Positions 15,701 to 25,307 of a DNA stretch of 64,000 bases are shown in pieces. Origin of the DNA: an uncultured Clostridia bacterium (GTDB taxonomy: Bacteria > Bacillota > Clostridia > Oscillospirales > Acutalibacteraceae); contig CANQPS010000013.1 of NCBI GenBank assembly GCA_947625785.1, forward strand, positions 1-64,000. Direction: 5' to 3'. The notes beneath the pieces are model-generated. The model was not told where the DNA came from and searched no databases. It was given only the letters and a program-made list of their open reading frames with translations. The translations under genes and the position numbers were made by a program. Position 1 is the first letter of the stretch, and each line of letters opens with the position of its first letter.

Positions 15701-17686
15701 TCAACTAACATCTAAATCATCTATATATTTATAACCATTGTCTACTATATATTCTTTTCTGCCTGAAAGATTATCGCCAAGCAAAATATCAAATATTTCA
15801 GAAGTTCTTTGAGCATCATCAGGCAAAATCTTAATTAATCGTCTTGTAGAAGGGTTCATAGTTGTTAAATTCATCATATCAGGTTCATTTTCTCCAAGAC
15901 CTTTTGAACGCTGGACAGTATATTTAGCCTTGCCGATTTTCTTAATAAATTCTTCTTTTTCTGCCTCAGTATAAGCAAAATATACCTGTTCTTTTGAGGT
16001 AATTTCATATAAAGGCGATTCGGCAATAAAAACTTTTCCTTTTTCTATCAAAGTAGGAGTTAATCTGTAAATCATAGTCAATAATAAAGTTCTAATCTGA
16101 AAGCCGTCAACATCTGCATCAGTACATAGAATAACTTTATTCCAACGCAAAGCATTAATATCAAAAGATGACAAATCCTTATTAGCTTTTGACTGTACCT
16201 CAACACCACAGCCAAGAATTTTAATTAAATCGGTTATAATATCACTTTTAAAAATCTTATCATAATCAGCTTTAAGACAATTCAAAATCTTACCTCTTAT
16301 AGGCATAATAGCTTGAAAATCGGGATTTCTTGCCTGTTTGCAAGCACCAAGAGCGGAATCTCCCTCAACTATAAATAACTCTCTTTCGTTAGTACTTTTA
16401 CTTCTGCAATCCACGAATTTTGCTATTCTATTTGTAATATCTATACTGCCTGATAATTTTTTCTTTATATTTAATCTTGTTTTTTCGGCATCTTCCCTGC
16501 TGCGTTTATTAATAAGAACCTGAGATGCAATTTTATCGGCATCAATAGGATTTTCTATAAAGTAAACTTCAAGTTGATGACGCAAAAATTCCGTCATAGC
16601 ATCTTGAATACCTTTATTAGTTATAGCCTTTTTGGTTTGATTTTCGTAAGAGGTAACGCTGGAAAAAGAGGATATAACTATGACAAGACAATCCTCAACA
16701 TCTGCAAAAGTGATTTTACTTTCTGTTTTATTGTATTTACTGTTTTGTTTCAAATAGTTATCTATTTGATGTACAAAAGCATTTTTAACAGCTTTTTCGG
16801 GAGCACCACCATATTCAAGCCAACTTGAATTGTGATAATATTCTGCGAATTTAACTTTATTTGAAAAAGCTACGGCAACATTTATCTTAGTTTTGTATTC
16901 AGGTTTATCATCTCTGTCACGAACATTTCTTTCTGTTTGCCATAATTGCGGCAGAGTTATACCCTCATCTGTGACTATTTCAGAAACATAATCGGCAATA
17001 CCATTCTCATACATAAATTCTGTTTCTTCAAAACCATTATTTGTTTCATTTCTGAATAAAAATGTTATACCTGCATTAACAATAGACTGTTTTTTAATAG
17101 TATCTAAAAAATATTCTGCTGGAATATTTATATCGGTAAAAACTTCATTATCCGGTTTCCAATGAATTTTAGAACCGGTTATTTTTTTATTATAAGGTTC
17201 TTTTTTCAGACCACCAACATTTTCACCCTTTTGAAATTCAAGTGTAAATCTTGTTCCATCTCTCCTAATATCAACATTCATATACTCTGACGCATATTGT
17301 GTTGAACATAATCCAAGACCATTAAGTCCAAGTGAAAATTCATAATTCTCGGCAGAATTATTATTATATTTACCTCCGGCATAAAGCTCGCAAAAAAGTA
17401 ACTCCCAATTATATTTTTTTTCATTTATATTATAATCAACGGGAATACCTCTGCCAAAATCTTCTATTTCAACGGATTTATCTTTATATCTTGTTATGAT
17501 AATTTTTTTACCGTATCCCTCTCTCGCCTCATCTATCGAATTAGATAATATTTCAAAAACAGAATGTTCACAACCCTCTATTCCATCTGAACCAAATATA
17601 ACAGCAGGGCGTTTGCGTACTCTATCAGCACCTTTTAGAGAACTTATACTTTCATTGCCATACTCTTTTAATTTTTTCTTTGTCAA
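15701..17686 (-). CDS. parE: DNA topoisomerase IV subunit B (ParE)
   Basis: A 661-residue ATPase subunit that pairs with ParC. The GHKL ATP site shows EILSNSIDEAREG and DFGRGIPVD. The next loop reads GLNGLGLCSTQYAS, where GLHGVGASVVNALS is usual, so it is a divergent member. The TOPRIM domain is intact, with the acidic motif EGDSALG and metal ligands in CTDADVDGFQIR, and the C-terminus has the YKGLGE-like motif QRSKGLGENEP. TTG 17686 is preferred because AGAGG lies upstream; TTG 17704 has no ribosome binding site. It could be mistaken for GyrB, but pairing with the adjacent A subunit lacking a GyrA-box supports ParE. Confidence 0.9.
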   Translation of the reverse strand: MTKKKLKEYGNESISSLKGADRVRKRPAVIFGSDGIEGCEHSVFEILSNSIDEAREGYGKKIIITRYKDKSVEIEDFGRGIPVDYNINEKKYNWELLFCELYAGGKYNNNSAENYEFSLGLNGLGLCSTQYASEYMNVDIRRDGTRFTLEFQKGENVGGLKKEPYNKKITGSKIHWKPDNEVFTDINIPAEYFLDTIKKQSIVNAGITFLFRNETNNGFEETEFMYENGIADYVSEIVTDEGITLPQLWQTERNVRDRDDKPEYKTKINVAVAFSNKVKFAEYYHNSSWLEYGGAPEKAVKNAFVHQIDNYLKQNSKYNKTESKITFADVEDCLVIVISSFSSVTSYENQTKKAITNKGIQDAMTEFLRHQLEVYFIENPIDADKIASQVLINKRSREDAEKTRLNIKKKLSGSIDITNRIAKFVDCRSKSTNERELFIVEGDSALGACKQARNPDFQAIMPIRGKILNCLKADYDKIFKSDIITDLIKILGCGVEVQSKANKDLSSFDINALRWNKVILCTDADVDGFQIRTLLLTMIYRLTPTLIEKGKVFIAESPLYEITSKEQVYFAYTEAEKEEFIKKIGKAKYTVQRSKGLGENEPDMMNLTTMNPSTRRLIKILPDDAQRTSEIFDILLGDNLSGRKEYIVDNGYKYIDDLDVS

Positions 17687-17751
17687 AATTTTTCCTCTTT
17701 TCAATATATGTTAAGTTGTTTTTTAAAGACCATAATCATAAGGCCCTGCAC

Positions 17752-17853
17752 TTCCATTGGATACTTATGTAAGAAATTCAACATAGCCCTGTGGTATTTT
17801 TATTTTGTAACGATGCTCAAAATTTCTTACTTTTGATAACAGTATAAATGGAA
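17752..17853. repeat. Nested inverted repeat (about 100 nt) between uvrB and parE
   Basis: The outer arms TTCCATTGGATAC (17752-17764) and GTATAAATGGAA (17842-17853) pair over 11 bp with one small internal loop. Inside them GTAAGAAATT (17769-17778) and AATTTCTTAC (17821-17830) pair perfectly over 10 bp. The 42-nt centre contains CATAGCCCTGTGG. It could be a structured RNA, a 3'-end hairpin of the parE side, or a miniature mobile repeat. Confidence 0.5.
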
Positions 17854-17858
17854 CTATA

Positions 17859-19814
17859 TTACCCTTTTAATTTTTTTATTTTATCACGCAAATATGCGGC
17901 GTGTTCAAATTCAAGAAGTTTCGCCGCCGCTTTCATTTCCTTAGTGAGTTGTTCTATAAGTTTTTCACGCTCTGCTTTTGAGAGTTTTTCTTTCGGATTT
18001 TTTTGAATATCATCAGATGATGATATTTCTATAATATCACTCACCTTTTTAATAATTGTTTTAGGGATAATATTATGTTCATTATTATATTTTTGTTGAA
18101 TTTCACGACGCCGTTCTGTTTCGATTATGGCTTTTTCCATTGAATTTGTTACAGTATCAGCATACATTATAACCATACCCTCAGAATTTCTTGCGGCTCT
18201 GCCTATTGTTTGAATAAGTGAACGCTCAGAACGCAAAAAACCTTCCTTATCGGCATCAAGTATAGCCACCAACGAAACCTCCGGAATATCAAGACCTTCA
18301 CGCAGTAAATTTATACCAACAAGAACATCAAATTCTCCAAGCCGTAAATCTCTTATTATCTCCATTCTTTCAACGGTATCAATATCGTGGTGCATATATC
18401 GAACCTTAATTGACATAGAGTTAAGATATTCCGTTAAATCTTCCGCCATTTTCTTTGTTAAAGTTGTAACAAGAACTCTTTGTTTTTTAGAAACACGAAT
18501 ATTTATTTCTGAAATAAGGTCATCTATCTGACCATCTACCGGTCTTACACTGATAACAGGGTCAAGCAATCCTGTTGGCCTTATAACCTGCTCAACAAAC
18601 TGAGGGCATTTTTCTTTTTCAAAATCGCCCGGCGTAGCACTGACAAAAATAATTTGATTTGTGCGTTCGTAAAACTCATCAAAATTTAACGGTCTGTTGT
18701 CGAGTGCTGACGGTAATCTAAAACCGTATTCTATAAGATTTTCTTTTCTTGCCCTATCGCCCGCATACATAGCCCTCACTTGAGGCAAAGTTGCGTGTGA
18801 TTCATCTACAAAAATCAAAAAATCCTTTGGAAAATAATCTATAAGTGTAAATGGTGAAGAGCCGGGTTTCCTTCCGGACAATATTCTTGAATAATTCTCA
18901 ATTCCGGAACAAAAACCTATCTCCTGCAGCATTTCAATATCGTAATTGGTACGCTGCTCTAATCTTTGAGCTTCAAGCAACTTGCCGTTTTCTCTGAAAA
19001 ATTCAAGTCTTTCAGCCAATTCTTTTTTTATTTCTGATATAGCATTATCTATTTTATCTTTTGGTACAATATAATGCGATGCCGGATATATGGCTATATG
19101 TTTAAGTGTACCTTTGATTTCACCTGTTAAAACATTCACCTCAACAAGTTTGTCTATCTCATCGCCAAAAAATTCCACTCTAACAAATGTATCCGTTGCA
19201 GATGCAGGAAAGATTTCTACAACATCTCCCCTAACTCTAAATTTATTTCTGGTAAAAGATATATCATTTCTTTCGTATTGTAGTTCAACAAGTTTATCAA
19301 TTAGTTCATCTCTTGATTTTTCCATATTTGGCCTTAATGATATAACCATTGTACGATAATCAATAGGGTCACCTAAGCTATAAATACAGGATACACTTGC
19401 TACAATTATAACATCACGCCTTTCTGACAATGCAGATGTAGCAGAATGACGAAGTTTATCAATTTCGTCATTTATAGAACAGTCTTTTTCTATATAGGTA
19501 TCCGTTTGAGCAATATAAGCCTCAGGTTGATAATAATCATAATATGACACAAAATACTCAACTGCATTATTAGGAAAAAATTCTCTAAATTCTGAGCATA
19601 ATTGTGCCGCCAAAGTTTTATTATGTGCCAATACAAGAGTAGGTTTATTTACTTGTGCTATAACATTAGCCATAGTAAATGTTTTGCCCGAACCCGTAAC
19701 GCCCATAAGAGTTTGTTCTTTAACATTATTATTTATAGCATTGACCAATTTTGATATGGCTTGTGGCTGGTCGCCTGTTGCAGTGTACTGTGATACAAGT
19801 TCAAATTTATCCAT
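17859..19814 (-). CDS. uvrB: Excinuclease ABC subunit B UvrB
   Basis: A 651-residue nucleotide excision repair helicase-like protein that verifies lesions delivered by UvrA and recruits UvrC. The Walker A motif GVTGSGKT (38-45) and the beta-hairpin [11 protein letters not shown] are seen. The DESH box is in [16 protein letters not shown], and helicase motifs continue to QTIGRAARN. The C-terminal UVR motif ([20 protein letters not shown]) is the UvrC contact. The length is normal. GAGGGG precedes ATG by nine bases. uvrA and uvrC are not in this window. Confidence 0.97.
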   Translation of the reverse strand: MDKFELVSQYTATGDQPQAISKLVNAINNNVKEQTLMGVTGSGKTFTMANVIAQVNKPTLVLAHNKTLAAQLCSEFREFFPNNAVEYFVSYYDYYQPEAYIAQTDTYIEKDCSINDEIDKLRHSATSALSERRDVIIVASVSCIYSLGDPIDYRTMVISLRPNMEKSRDELIDKLVELQYERNDISFTRNKFRVRGDVVEIFPASATDTFVRVEFFGDEIDKLVEVNVLTGEIKGTLKHIAIYPASHYIVPKDKIDNAISEIKKELAERLEFFRENGKLLEAQRLEQRTNYDIEMLQEIGFCSGIENYSRILSGRKPGSSPFTLIDYFPKDFLIFVDESHATLPQVRAMYAGDRARKENLIEYGFRLPSALDNRPLNFDEFYERTNQIIFVSATPGDFEKEKCPQFVEQVIRPTGLLDPVISVRPVDGQIDDLISEINIRVSKKQRVLVTTLTKKMAEDLTEYLNSMSIKVRYMHHDIDTVERMEIIRDLRLGEFDVLVGINLLREGLDIPEVSLVAILDADKEGFLRSERSLIQTIGRAARNSEGMVIMYADTVTNSMEKAIIETERRREIQQKYNNEHNIIPKTIIKKVSDIIEISSSDDIQKNPKEKLSKAEREKLIEQLTKEMKAAAKLLEFEHAAYLRDKIKKLKG

Positions 19815-19974
19815 TTTTTAAAAACCCCTCTTTCAAAACTAATGTTTTAATCCCAGGATATTTTATATTATATGAAAAATACATTAATTTAAAATTTGTA
19901 AATATTGAAAAAACTTACAAGTCAAATCCAATTTAACATTATATCATAAAAACTAAAATTTAAACACTATTTTT

Positions 19975-20661
19975 TTAAAAATACTCATCAAAGCCATTTT
20001 GCTTTAACGATATACATTCACCATCTGCTACTATAAGATGATCCAGAAGTTTAACATTGATTACTTTCAGAGAATCTGCAATTAATTTAGTAGTGTTTAA
20101 ATCCGATTTTGATGGCAAAGCAAATCCGCTCGGATGATTATGTGCCAAAATAGCGGTATGTGCATTATAATTTAAACATAAATTCATAATATCCCTTATA
20201 TAAAAATCAACAGCATTAACAGAGCCACGCCTTACTATGCCACTATAAACCTCTTTTCCTTTCAAATCCATAAGCAATATTATGACAACTTCTTCTGATA
20301 TACCAATAAATTTACTTGTTATATATGGAAAAATATCTTCTTCTAATATAATTTTATCATTATTTTTATATTTATCATTTAGATAAACTCTGCTTAGCGA
20401 TGGTATAAGTTTTAATAGGACGGCAGTAGATTCACTTAATCCTTCTTTCATAAGGAGTTCAATAGGTGCTTCAAAAACAGCCGATATTGAACCAAATTTA
20501 TTTAATAATCTATGTGCTATCGGATTAGTATCACGTCTTGGTATTGCATAAAACAATAATAATTCTAAAATTTGGTGTGGTAAAAAATTTTCAATATCAT
20601 TTTCTATAAACTGTTTTTTCACTCGTTCTCTATGTCCTGTATGTATATTATCGTCTTGCAA
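19975..20661 (-). CDS. radC: RadC-family JAMM-domain protein
   Basis: A 228-residue protein with an N-terminal helix-hairpin-helix region (SISAVFEAPIELLMKEGLSE) and a C-terminal JAB1/MPN metalloprotease-like domain. The JAMM zinc motif is complete: ILAHNHPSGFALPSKSDLNTT with an upstream Glu. The start is TTG 20661 behind a strong GGGGGTGAG ribosome binding site. RadC is widespread, but its biochemical role is unresolved despite the old DNA repair name. It is divergent from the pseudouridine synthase gene. Confidence 0.9.
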   Translation of the reverse strand: MQDDNIHTGHRERVKKQFIENDIENFLPHQILELLLFYAIPRRDTNPIAHRLLNKFGSISAVFEAPIELLMKEGLSESTAVLLKLIPSLSRVYLNDKYKNNDKIILEEDIFPYITSKFIGISEEVVIILLMDLKGKEVYSGIVRRGSVNAVDFYIRDIMNLCLNYNAHTAILAHNHPSGFALPSKSDLNTTKLIADSLKVINVKLLDHLIVADGECISLKQNGFDEYF

Positions 20662-20740
20662 TTAACTCACCCCCATTAGCAAAACCATAGTATCACAAAT
20701 TTTTTGTTGTGTAAAGATTTTTGGAAAACTTTCACTTTTT

Positions 20741-20770
20741 TTGGCATTTATGGTCGTTTTATGATATAAT
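20741..20770 (+). promoter_or_regulatory. Sigma-A promoter of the RluA-type gene
   Basis: TTGGCA (20741-20746), an 18-bp spacer and TATAAT (20765-20770) lie 34 bp before the start at 20805. A divergent candidate for radC (TTTACA, 17 bp, TACTAT) lies on the minus strand in the same interval. Confidence 0.65.
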
Positions 20771-20804
20771 ATACCTCAAATAAAATTATTAATGGAGTGT
20801 ATAT

Positions 20805-21761
20805 ATGCGTACTATTGATATAAAAGAAAATGATGCAAATCAAAGATTAGATAAATTTTTAACTAAAACATTTCCTTCTATGCCAAAATCACTTATGTAT
20901 AAATATATAAGAACTAAATATATAAAGATTAATGGGAAAAAATGCGATATTGCATCCAAACTTTGTAAGGGCGATATTATAACATTGTATATAAAAGATG
21001 AGTTTTTCCAAACACAACCAAAAGAATACGATTTCTTAAAGGCACCTCTAAAAATAGATATAATATATGAGGACGAGAACATCATTCTTTTAAATAAAAA
21101 GCCCGGATTAATAGTTCATCCGGACGAAAATTACCATTTTGATTCACTTATAGCGAGGTTACAGCATTACCTATATGATAAAGGAGAATATAATCCGGAA
21201 CAGGAAAATTCATTTGCACCCGCACTTGTCAACAGAATAGACAGAAATACAGGCGGCATAGTAATAGCATCAAAAAACGCTGAATCACTTAGAATTATGA
21301 ACCAAAAAATGAAAGACAGAGAATTAAAAAAAATATATCTCTGTATTGTTAATGGAATATTACAGAAAAAATCAGATTTACTTATAGGATATTTGGAGAA
21401 AAATGAAACACAGAACAGAGTTTATATAAGTGATAAACCAACCAAAAACAGTAAAATTATTAAAACTAAATATAAAGTTATAAGCGAAAGAAAAAATTAT
21501 AGTCTTGTCGAAGTTGAATTACTTACAGGTCGTACACATCAAATAAGAGCTCATTTTGCACATATAGGGTACCCATTGCTTGGTGACGGCAAATACGGCA
21601 AAAACGCTCAAAACAAAGAAAGCGGCTATAAATATCAAGCCCTATACTCCTATAAACTTGAATTTCATTTTAAAACCGATGGCGGAATTTTAAATTATCT
21701 TGACGGAAAAATTTTCACCGCTCCGGAAATATGGTTTCAAAAAGATTTCTACAATTTATAA
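20805..21761 (+). CDS. RluA-family RNA pseudouridine synthase
   Basis: A 318-residue enzyme that isomerises uridine in rRNA or tRNA. An N-terminal S4 RNA-binding domain (RLDKFLTKTFPSM through the KINGKK loop, about 12-60) precedes the catalytic domain. The catalytic Asp is in LVNRIDRNTGGIVIASK (Asp146), with the conserved closing motif LTGRTHQIRAHFAHIGYPLLGD. The domain order fits RluC/RluD-type enzymes, but the target uridine cannot be told from sequence. Its stop is four bases from the convergent stop of the last polysaccharide gene. Confidence 0.92.
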   Translation: MRTIDIKENDANQRLDKFLTKTFPSMPKSLMYKYIRTKYIKINGKKCDIASKLCKGDIITLYIKDEFFQTQPKEYDFLKAPLKIDIIYEDENIILLNKKPGLIVHPDENYHFDSLIARLQHYLYDKGEYNPEQENSFAPALVNRIDRNTGGIVIASKNAESLRIMNQKMKDRELKKIYLCIVNGILQKKSDLLIGYLEKNETQNRVYISDKPTKNSKIIKTKYKVISERKNYSLVEVELLTGRTHQIRAHFAHIGYPLLGDGKYGKNAQNKESGYKYQALYSYKLEFHFKTDGGILNYLDGKIFTAPEIWFQKDFYNL

Positions 21762-21765
21762 AATA

Positions 21766-23298
21766 TTAAAAAATCTTTCTAATTAATGTTTTACCCACAA
21801 ATTGAATACTGTATTTAAATTCAGGTGTTTTGTTATATGCTATAAAAAATATTATATTTGGAACGATAAGACATATCAATATGCGTTCAAAGAATAAAAT
21901 CCATTTTGGCAGTATTAATTGGCTGCATATCAAATATGTAATTACGCAAGCAATAAATGTAATTATTGTATATATAAATAATTTTTTCAGATATTGAATT
22001 AATTGTTTTTTATCAAAAAGTATCGTAAAAAGATTATGTAACAACCAAGGTATTCCAATAAACAGAGTTGACAAAACTGTTGATAAAATTACTCCGTAAA
22101 CTCCCCAGAACTGAACCATTACTAAATTCATTAATAAATTTGATAAAGCAGTTATAAGCGGTCTAAAACGGTCTTTATGCCATATTCCGCCAGCATCTTT
22201 ATAAGTATTTAAAAGTTGATTTATCTCATATACAAAAAAATATATGCAAAAATAAATAACAGCAATAAATTCAAGTTTTAAATCTTCACCAACCCAAATA
22301 TCCATAAACGGCTGATATAGGCATAACAAGCAGACAGTACAAAATCCACTTATCCAGAAAATAATAAAACTCAAATTTTTTAAATCATCAAAATTTTTTT
22401 CTTTTGTTTCAACAATAATACTGTTGCCTATACCGGCTACACAAGCCTGAAAAATAATTGTTATAAATCCAATAATCGATGTTATTATAAAATAATAGTT
22501 TTGATACACAGCCAAAACATTTAATCCTAAAAATGCAGATATAACTATTGTATCAACTGAATTTACAATAACAGTACCCAACTTTGCGGTAAATAAATCT
22601 CTAATTCTTTTATTAATCCTTTTTGTAAATTCATTGTCTAACCTTCCAATAGGCTTATAATTCGGATATTTTTTTGCTGCAATTACGGCAGTTGTTACAT
22701 TTGTAATTATCTGTGTCAGTAAAGATACTAATATATAGAAATAGTAACCTTTTAAAAATATAAGTACTAACATTTTCAATATAAATTGAATGATATTAAT
22801 AATTAAACTTACTTTACTTTTAACATCGGTTCTTTGGTATGCATCAAAAATACTGTTTTTATATGCAAATAACCAGTAGGACAACACAGTTACAAACAGA
22901 TTTAATAAATATAATACATATATATTTACATCATCCGGAAAATCACTTTTTATTAAATAAGGAATAAAGGGAGTTAATATCAATCCTATTATAGCTATTA
23001 CCAACCCGATAATCCTATAATAAAATCTGTATAATTTCATTAATGCACAAATAGTAACAGTATCGTCTTCGACTATTGGCTTATACATACTATATACCAT
23101 AGCCGAACCTACCCCTAATTCTGCAAGATTTAATACTTCCAATATAGATGTGAAAATACTGTTCAGCCCTAAATATTCAACACCCATAAAGTAAATTAAT
23201 GCCGTACGCAATAAAAAATTTAAAAGCATTTGTAAAATTTTTGCGATTACTCCAAAAAAGAAATTTCTTTTTGCATTGTTCTTTCTTTCAATCCTCAC
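21766..23298 (-). CDS. Wzx-type polysaccharide flippase of cluster 2
   Basis: A multi-spanning membrane protein of about 510 residues and 12-14 helices, in the oligosaccharide flippase/MATE-like superfamily. It should move the lipid-linked repeat unit across the membrane. The longer frame to 23412 is rejected: GTG 23298 has GGGAG upstream, overlaps the previous stop by 11 bases, and starts VRIERKNNAKRN, matching MKIQRTKNAVRN of the second flippase at 34684-36225. The two proteins are clearly paralogous (for example EYLGLNSIFTSILEVLNLAE against EYVGLNSLFTSILSFLSLAE). It is the last gene of cluster 2. Confidence 0.85.
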   Translation of the reverse strand: MRIERKNNAKRNFFFGVIAKILQMLLNFLLRTALIYFMGVEYLGLNSIFTSILEVLNLAELGVGSAMVYSMYKPIVEDDTVTICALMKLYRFYYRIIGLVIAIIGLILTPFIPYLIKSDFPDDVNIYVLYLLNLFVTVLSYWLFAYKNSIFDAYQRTDVKSKVSLIINIIQFILKMLVLIFLKGYYFYILVSLLTQIITNVTTAVIAAKKYPNYKPIGRLDNEFTKRINKRIRDLFTAKLGTVIVNSVDTIVISAFLGLNVLAVYQNYYFIITSIIGFITIIFQACVAGIGNSIIVETKEKNFDDLKNLSFIIFWISGFCTVCLLCLYQPFMDIWVGEDLKLEFIAVIYFCIYFFVYEINQLLNTYKDAGGIWHKDRFRPLITALSNLLMNLVMVQFWGVYGVILSTVLSTLFIGIPWLLHNLFTILFDKKQLIQYLKKLFIYTIITFIACVITYLICSQLILPKWILFFERILICLIVPNIIFFIAYNKTPEFKYSIQFVGKTLIRKIF

Positions 23299-24364
23299 TA
23301 TCACACACTCCCAAATTGAGGGCATTATTAAAAAAAATAAATGCCTCTTTTCTTTTTGAAACCAATACATTTTCAACATCAGAAAAATCGCATATAATAT
23401 TAAAGTCTTCAAGTTCTGACGGATTTTTTATCATTCTTCCTTTTAGAGAAAATAATTCTAATAAGGTGTCTAACCTTGACGACATTTTACCATATCCTTC
23501 TTGGTAAGGTCTTTCAAATATAATAAAATTCTTATGAAAAAGTATAGAAAATACTCCTGAATGAAATGAATCCGTAAATACAGCTTCACAATCCATTATA
23601 AGTGATACAAATTCAATAGGTGATATTTTATACTTTAAATTTTCAGGCGGATTTGTAATATCTATAATATCTGCATTAATTTTTTTAGCATAGTCATTAA
23701 TATATTTATCATACAAAATATTTTTTGTACCTAAAAAATATTTTACTATATATTTGGAATTCATCATAATATTTGATTTAGCAACAATATTTTTCCATTG
23801 TTCTGCTGTCAAAAGCATTGTAGGGTCAAGCATTACCGGCACTTTATTCCCTGTCAAATTATACACTAAATCAGCCGCAGATTTTTCTCTCACAGATATT
23901 TTATTAAAACTTTTTAAATACACTTTATATTTCTGTTCTATATATTTTGGCAATTCATCTAATCCTATACTTGCGGCATAAGCTATTTTTTGATTTGATT
24001 TTGCGAATGGTAAAAATTCTCTTTGAGAGTTACATTCAAATTTATAATTCCAAATTTGGTCACTTCCGGCAATAAAATAATCATATTTTTGAGAGATATT
24101 TTTATTACTTTGAGGTATATATTTAGACCATTTGATTTTTCTGTCAAACCACTCCCAACTAATATTATAATCTTCTCTAATAAATATAGTTTTTATAATT
24201 AATTTAATATATGAATATATATTTTTCTTGCGTATGGGTATAGTTTCTGCTTTTACTCCAATAGATTTTAAATACTGCTGTAATGCAAAATTTTGTAATC
24301 TATTGCCGTAATTTCTGCTTATAATTGTTACAATAGCTACTTTTTTATGTTTTTTTCTTATCAT
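23288..24364 (-). CDS. Polysaccharide pyruvyl transferase family protein
   Basis: A 358-residue protein of the PS_pyruv_trans family, which generally adds ketal pyruvate to surface glycans or acts as a related transferase. Recognisable parts are the N-terminus KVAIVTIISRNYGNRLQNFA, the middle stretch YFIAGSDQIWNY, KISVREKSAADLV, and the C-terminal VFTDSFHSGVFSILF. It overlaps the upstream transferase by 20 bases and the downstream flippase by 11, so the genes are tightly coupled. It resembles the protein at 28087-29127 more than the one at 37425-38663. The acceptor sugar is unknown. Confidence 0.82.
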   Translation of the reverse strand: MIRKKHKKVAIVTIISRNYGNRLQNFALQQYLKSIGVKAETIPIRKKNIYSYIKLIIKTIFIREDYNISWEWFDRKIKWSKYIPQSNKNISQKYDYFIAGSDQIWNYKFECNSQREFLPFAKSNQKIAYAASIGLDELPKYIEQKYKVYLKSFNKISVREKSAADLVYNLTGNKVPVMLDPTMLLTAEQWKNIVAKSNIMMNSKYIVKYFLGTKNILYDKYINDYAKKINADIIDITNPPENLKYKISPIEFVSLIMDCEAVFTDSFHSGVFSILFHKNFIIFERPYQEGYGKMSSRLDTLLELFSLKGRMIKNPSELEDFNIICDFSDVENVLVSKRKEAFIFFNNALNLGVCDSED

Positions 24365-25307
24365 ACCTATACCTCTTTTTTATGTATCCATATATAAAGG
24401 CTATAAATTTAACTTTAAGATTTAAATTTTTATTTTTCAAATATTGCTTTATCGTACAGCTATGACAAATAGTGTTTATAATGTTCCATATATCTTCAAA
24501 TTGTTTATTCGTAATTTGAAGATTTTTATTTCTTCTCACTTTCTGCAACTCACGACCAATATATACCGCCTGCTTTATCATAGTATATTGACACACATTT
24601 GCACAATTTAATAAATTATTTTCTAATAGCAATTCGTATATAGATAATCTGGATTTTAAACTTGTTAATCTTTCCCAAGATAATGAACCATTAGTTATGC
24701 TTGTCGGAGTATTTATATGATTATATAAATTAAAGTTAATACAAAGCATTTTATTTATATTTATAATATATTTTATAACGAAATCCAAATCTTCACAATA
24801 GTAGATATCTTTATTAAAATGAATTTGCTTATTGCGAACTATATCCGTACAAAACATTTTATTCCATAAATAACCGCCTATATTTTCTGATGTCAAACAA
24901 GCTATTATACTTTCTTCCCTATTATATAATGCTTTATCATTACGACAGTTATTAAAACCACAAACTATCAATTCTACATTTGTATTAGAAATAACTTTAT
25001 ACATTATTTCAATCATATCCGAATTCATATAATCATCAGCATCACAAAATATAATATATTTTCCAATAACTTTTTGTAAACCAAATTCCCTTGCCGCCGA
25101 TACTCCGCTATTACAAATTGTAAAAACACTTATCCTATTATCTGACTGAACAAAATCATTGCAAATTTTAAGTGAATTATCTGTTGAACCATCATTAATC
25201 AATATAATTTGCAAATTATGATAGGTTTGATTTATTATACTATTGATAGTCCGTTTTAATGTACTTTCGGCATTATATACAGGCACTATAACAGAAATAA
25301 TATCCAT
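24345..25307 (-). CDS. Family 2 glycosyltransferase
   Basis: A 320-residue GT2 enzyme. It starts with the canonical IISVIVPVYNAESTLKRTI, followed by ILINDGSTDNS and the metal-binding DADDY motif (IIFCDADDYMNSD), the GT-A signature for nucleotide-sugar binding. There are no strong transmembrane segments, so it works at the inner face on the growing lipid-linked unit. It abuts the polymerase gene upstream with no gap. Donor and linkage cannot be predicted. Confidence 0.88.
   Translation of the reverse strand: MDIISVIVPVYNAESTLKRTINSIINQTYHNLQIILINDGSTDNSLKICNDFVQSDNRISVFTICNSGVSAAREFGLQKVIGKYIIFCDADDYMNSDMIEIMYKVISNTNVELIVCGFNNCRNDKALYNREESIIACLTSENIGGYLWNKMFCTDIVRNKQIHFNKDIYYCEDLDFVIKYIININKMLCINFNLYNHINTPTSITNGSLSWERLTSLKSRLSIYELLLENNLLNCANVCQYTMIKQAVYIGRELQKVRRNKNLQITNKQFEDIWNIINTICHSCTIKQYLKNKNLNLKVKFIAFIYGYIKKRYRYDKKKT

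Noticed and set aside
23299-23412. N-terminal extension of the cluster 2 flippase to 23412
   Set aside because: The extension lies fully inside the upstream gene. The paralogous flippase starts at the position matching GTG 23298, which has its own ribosome binding site.
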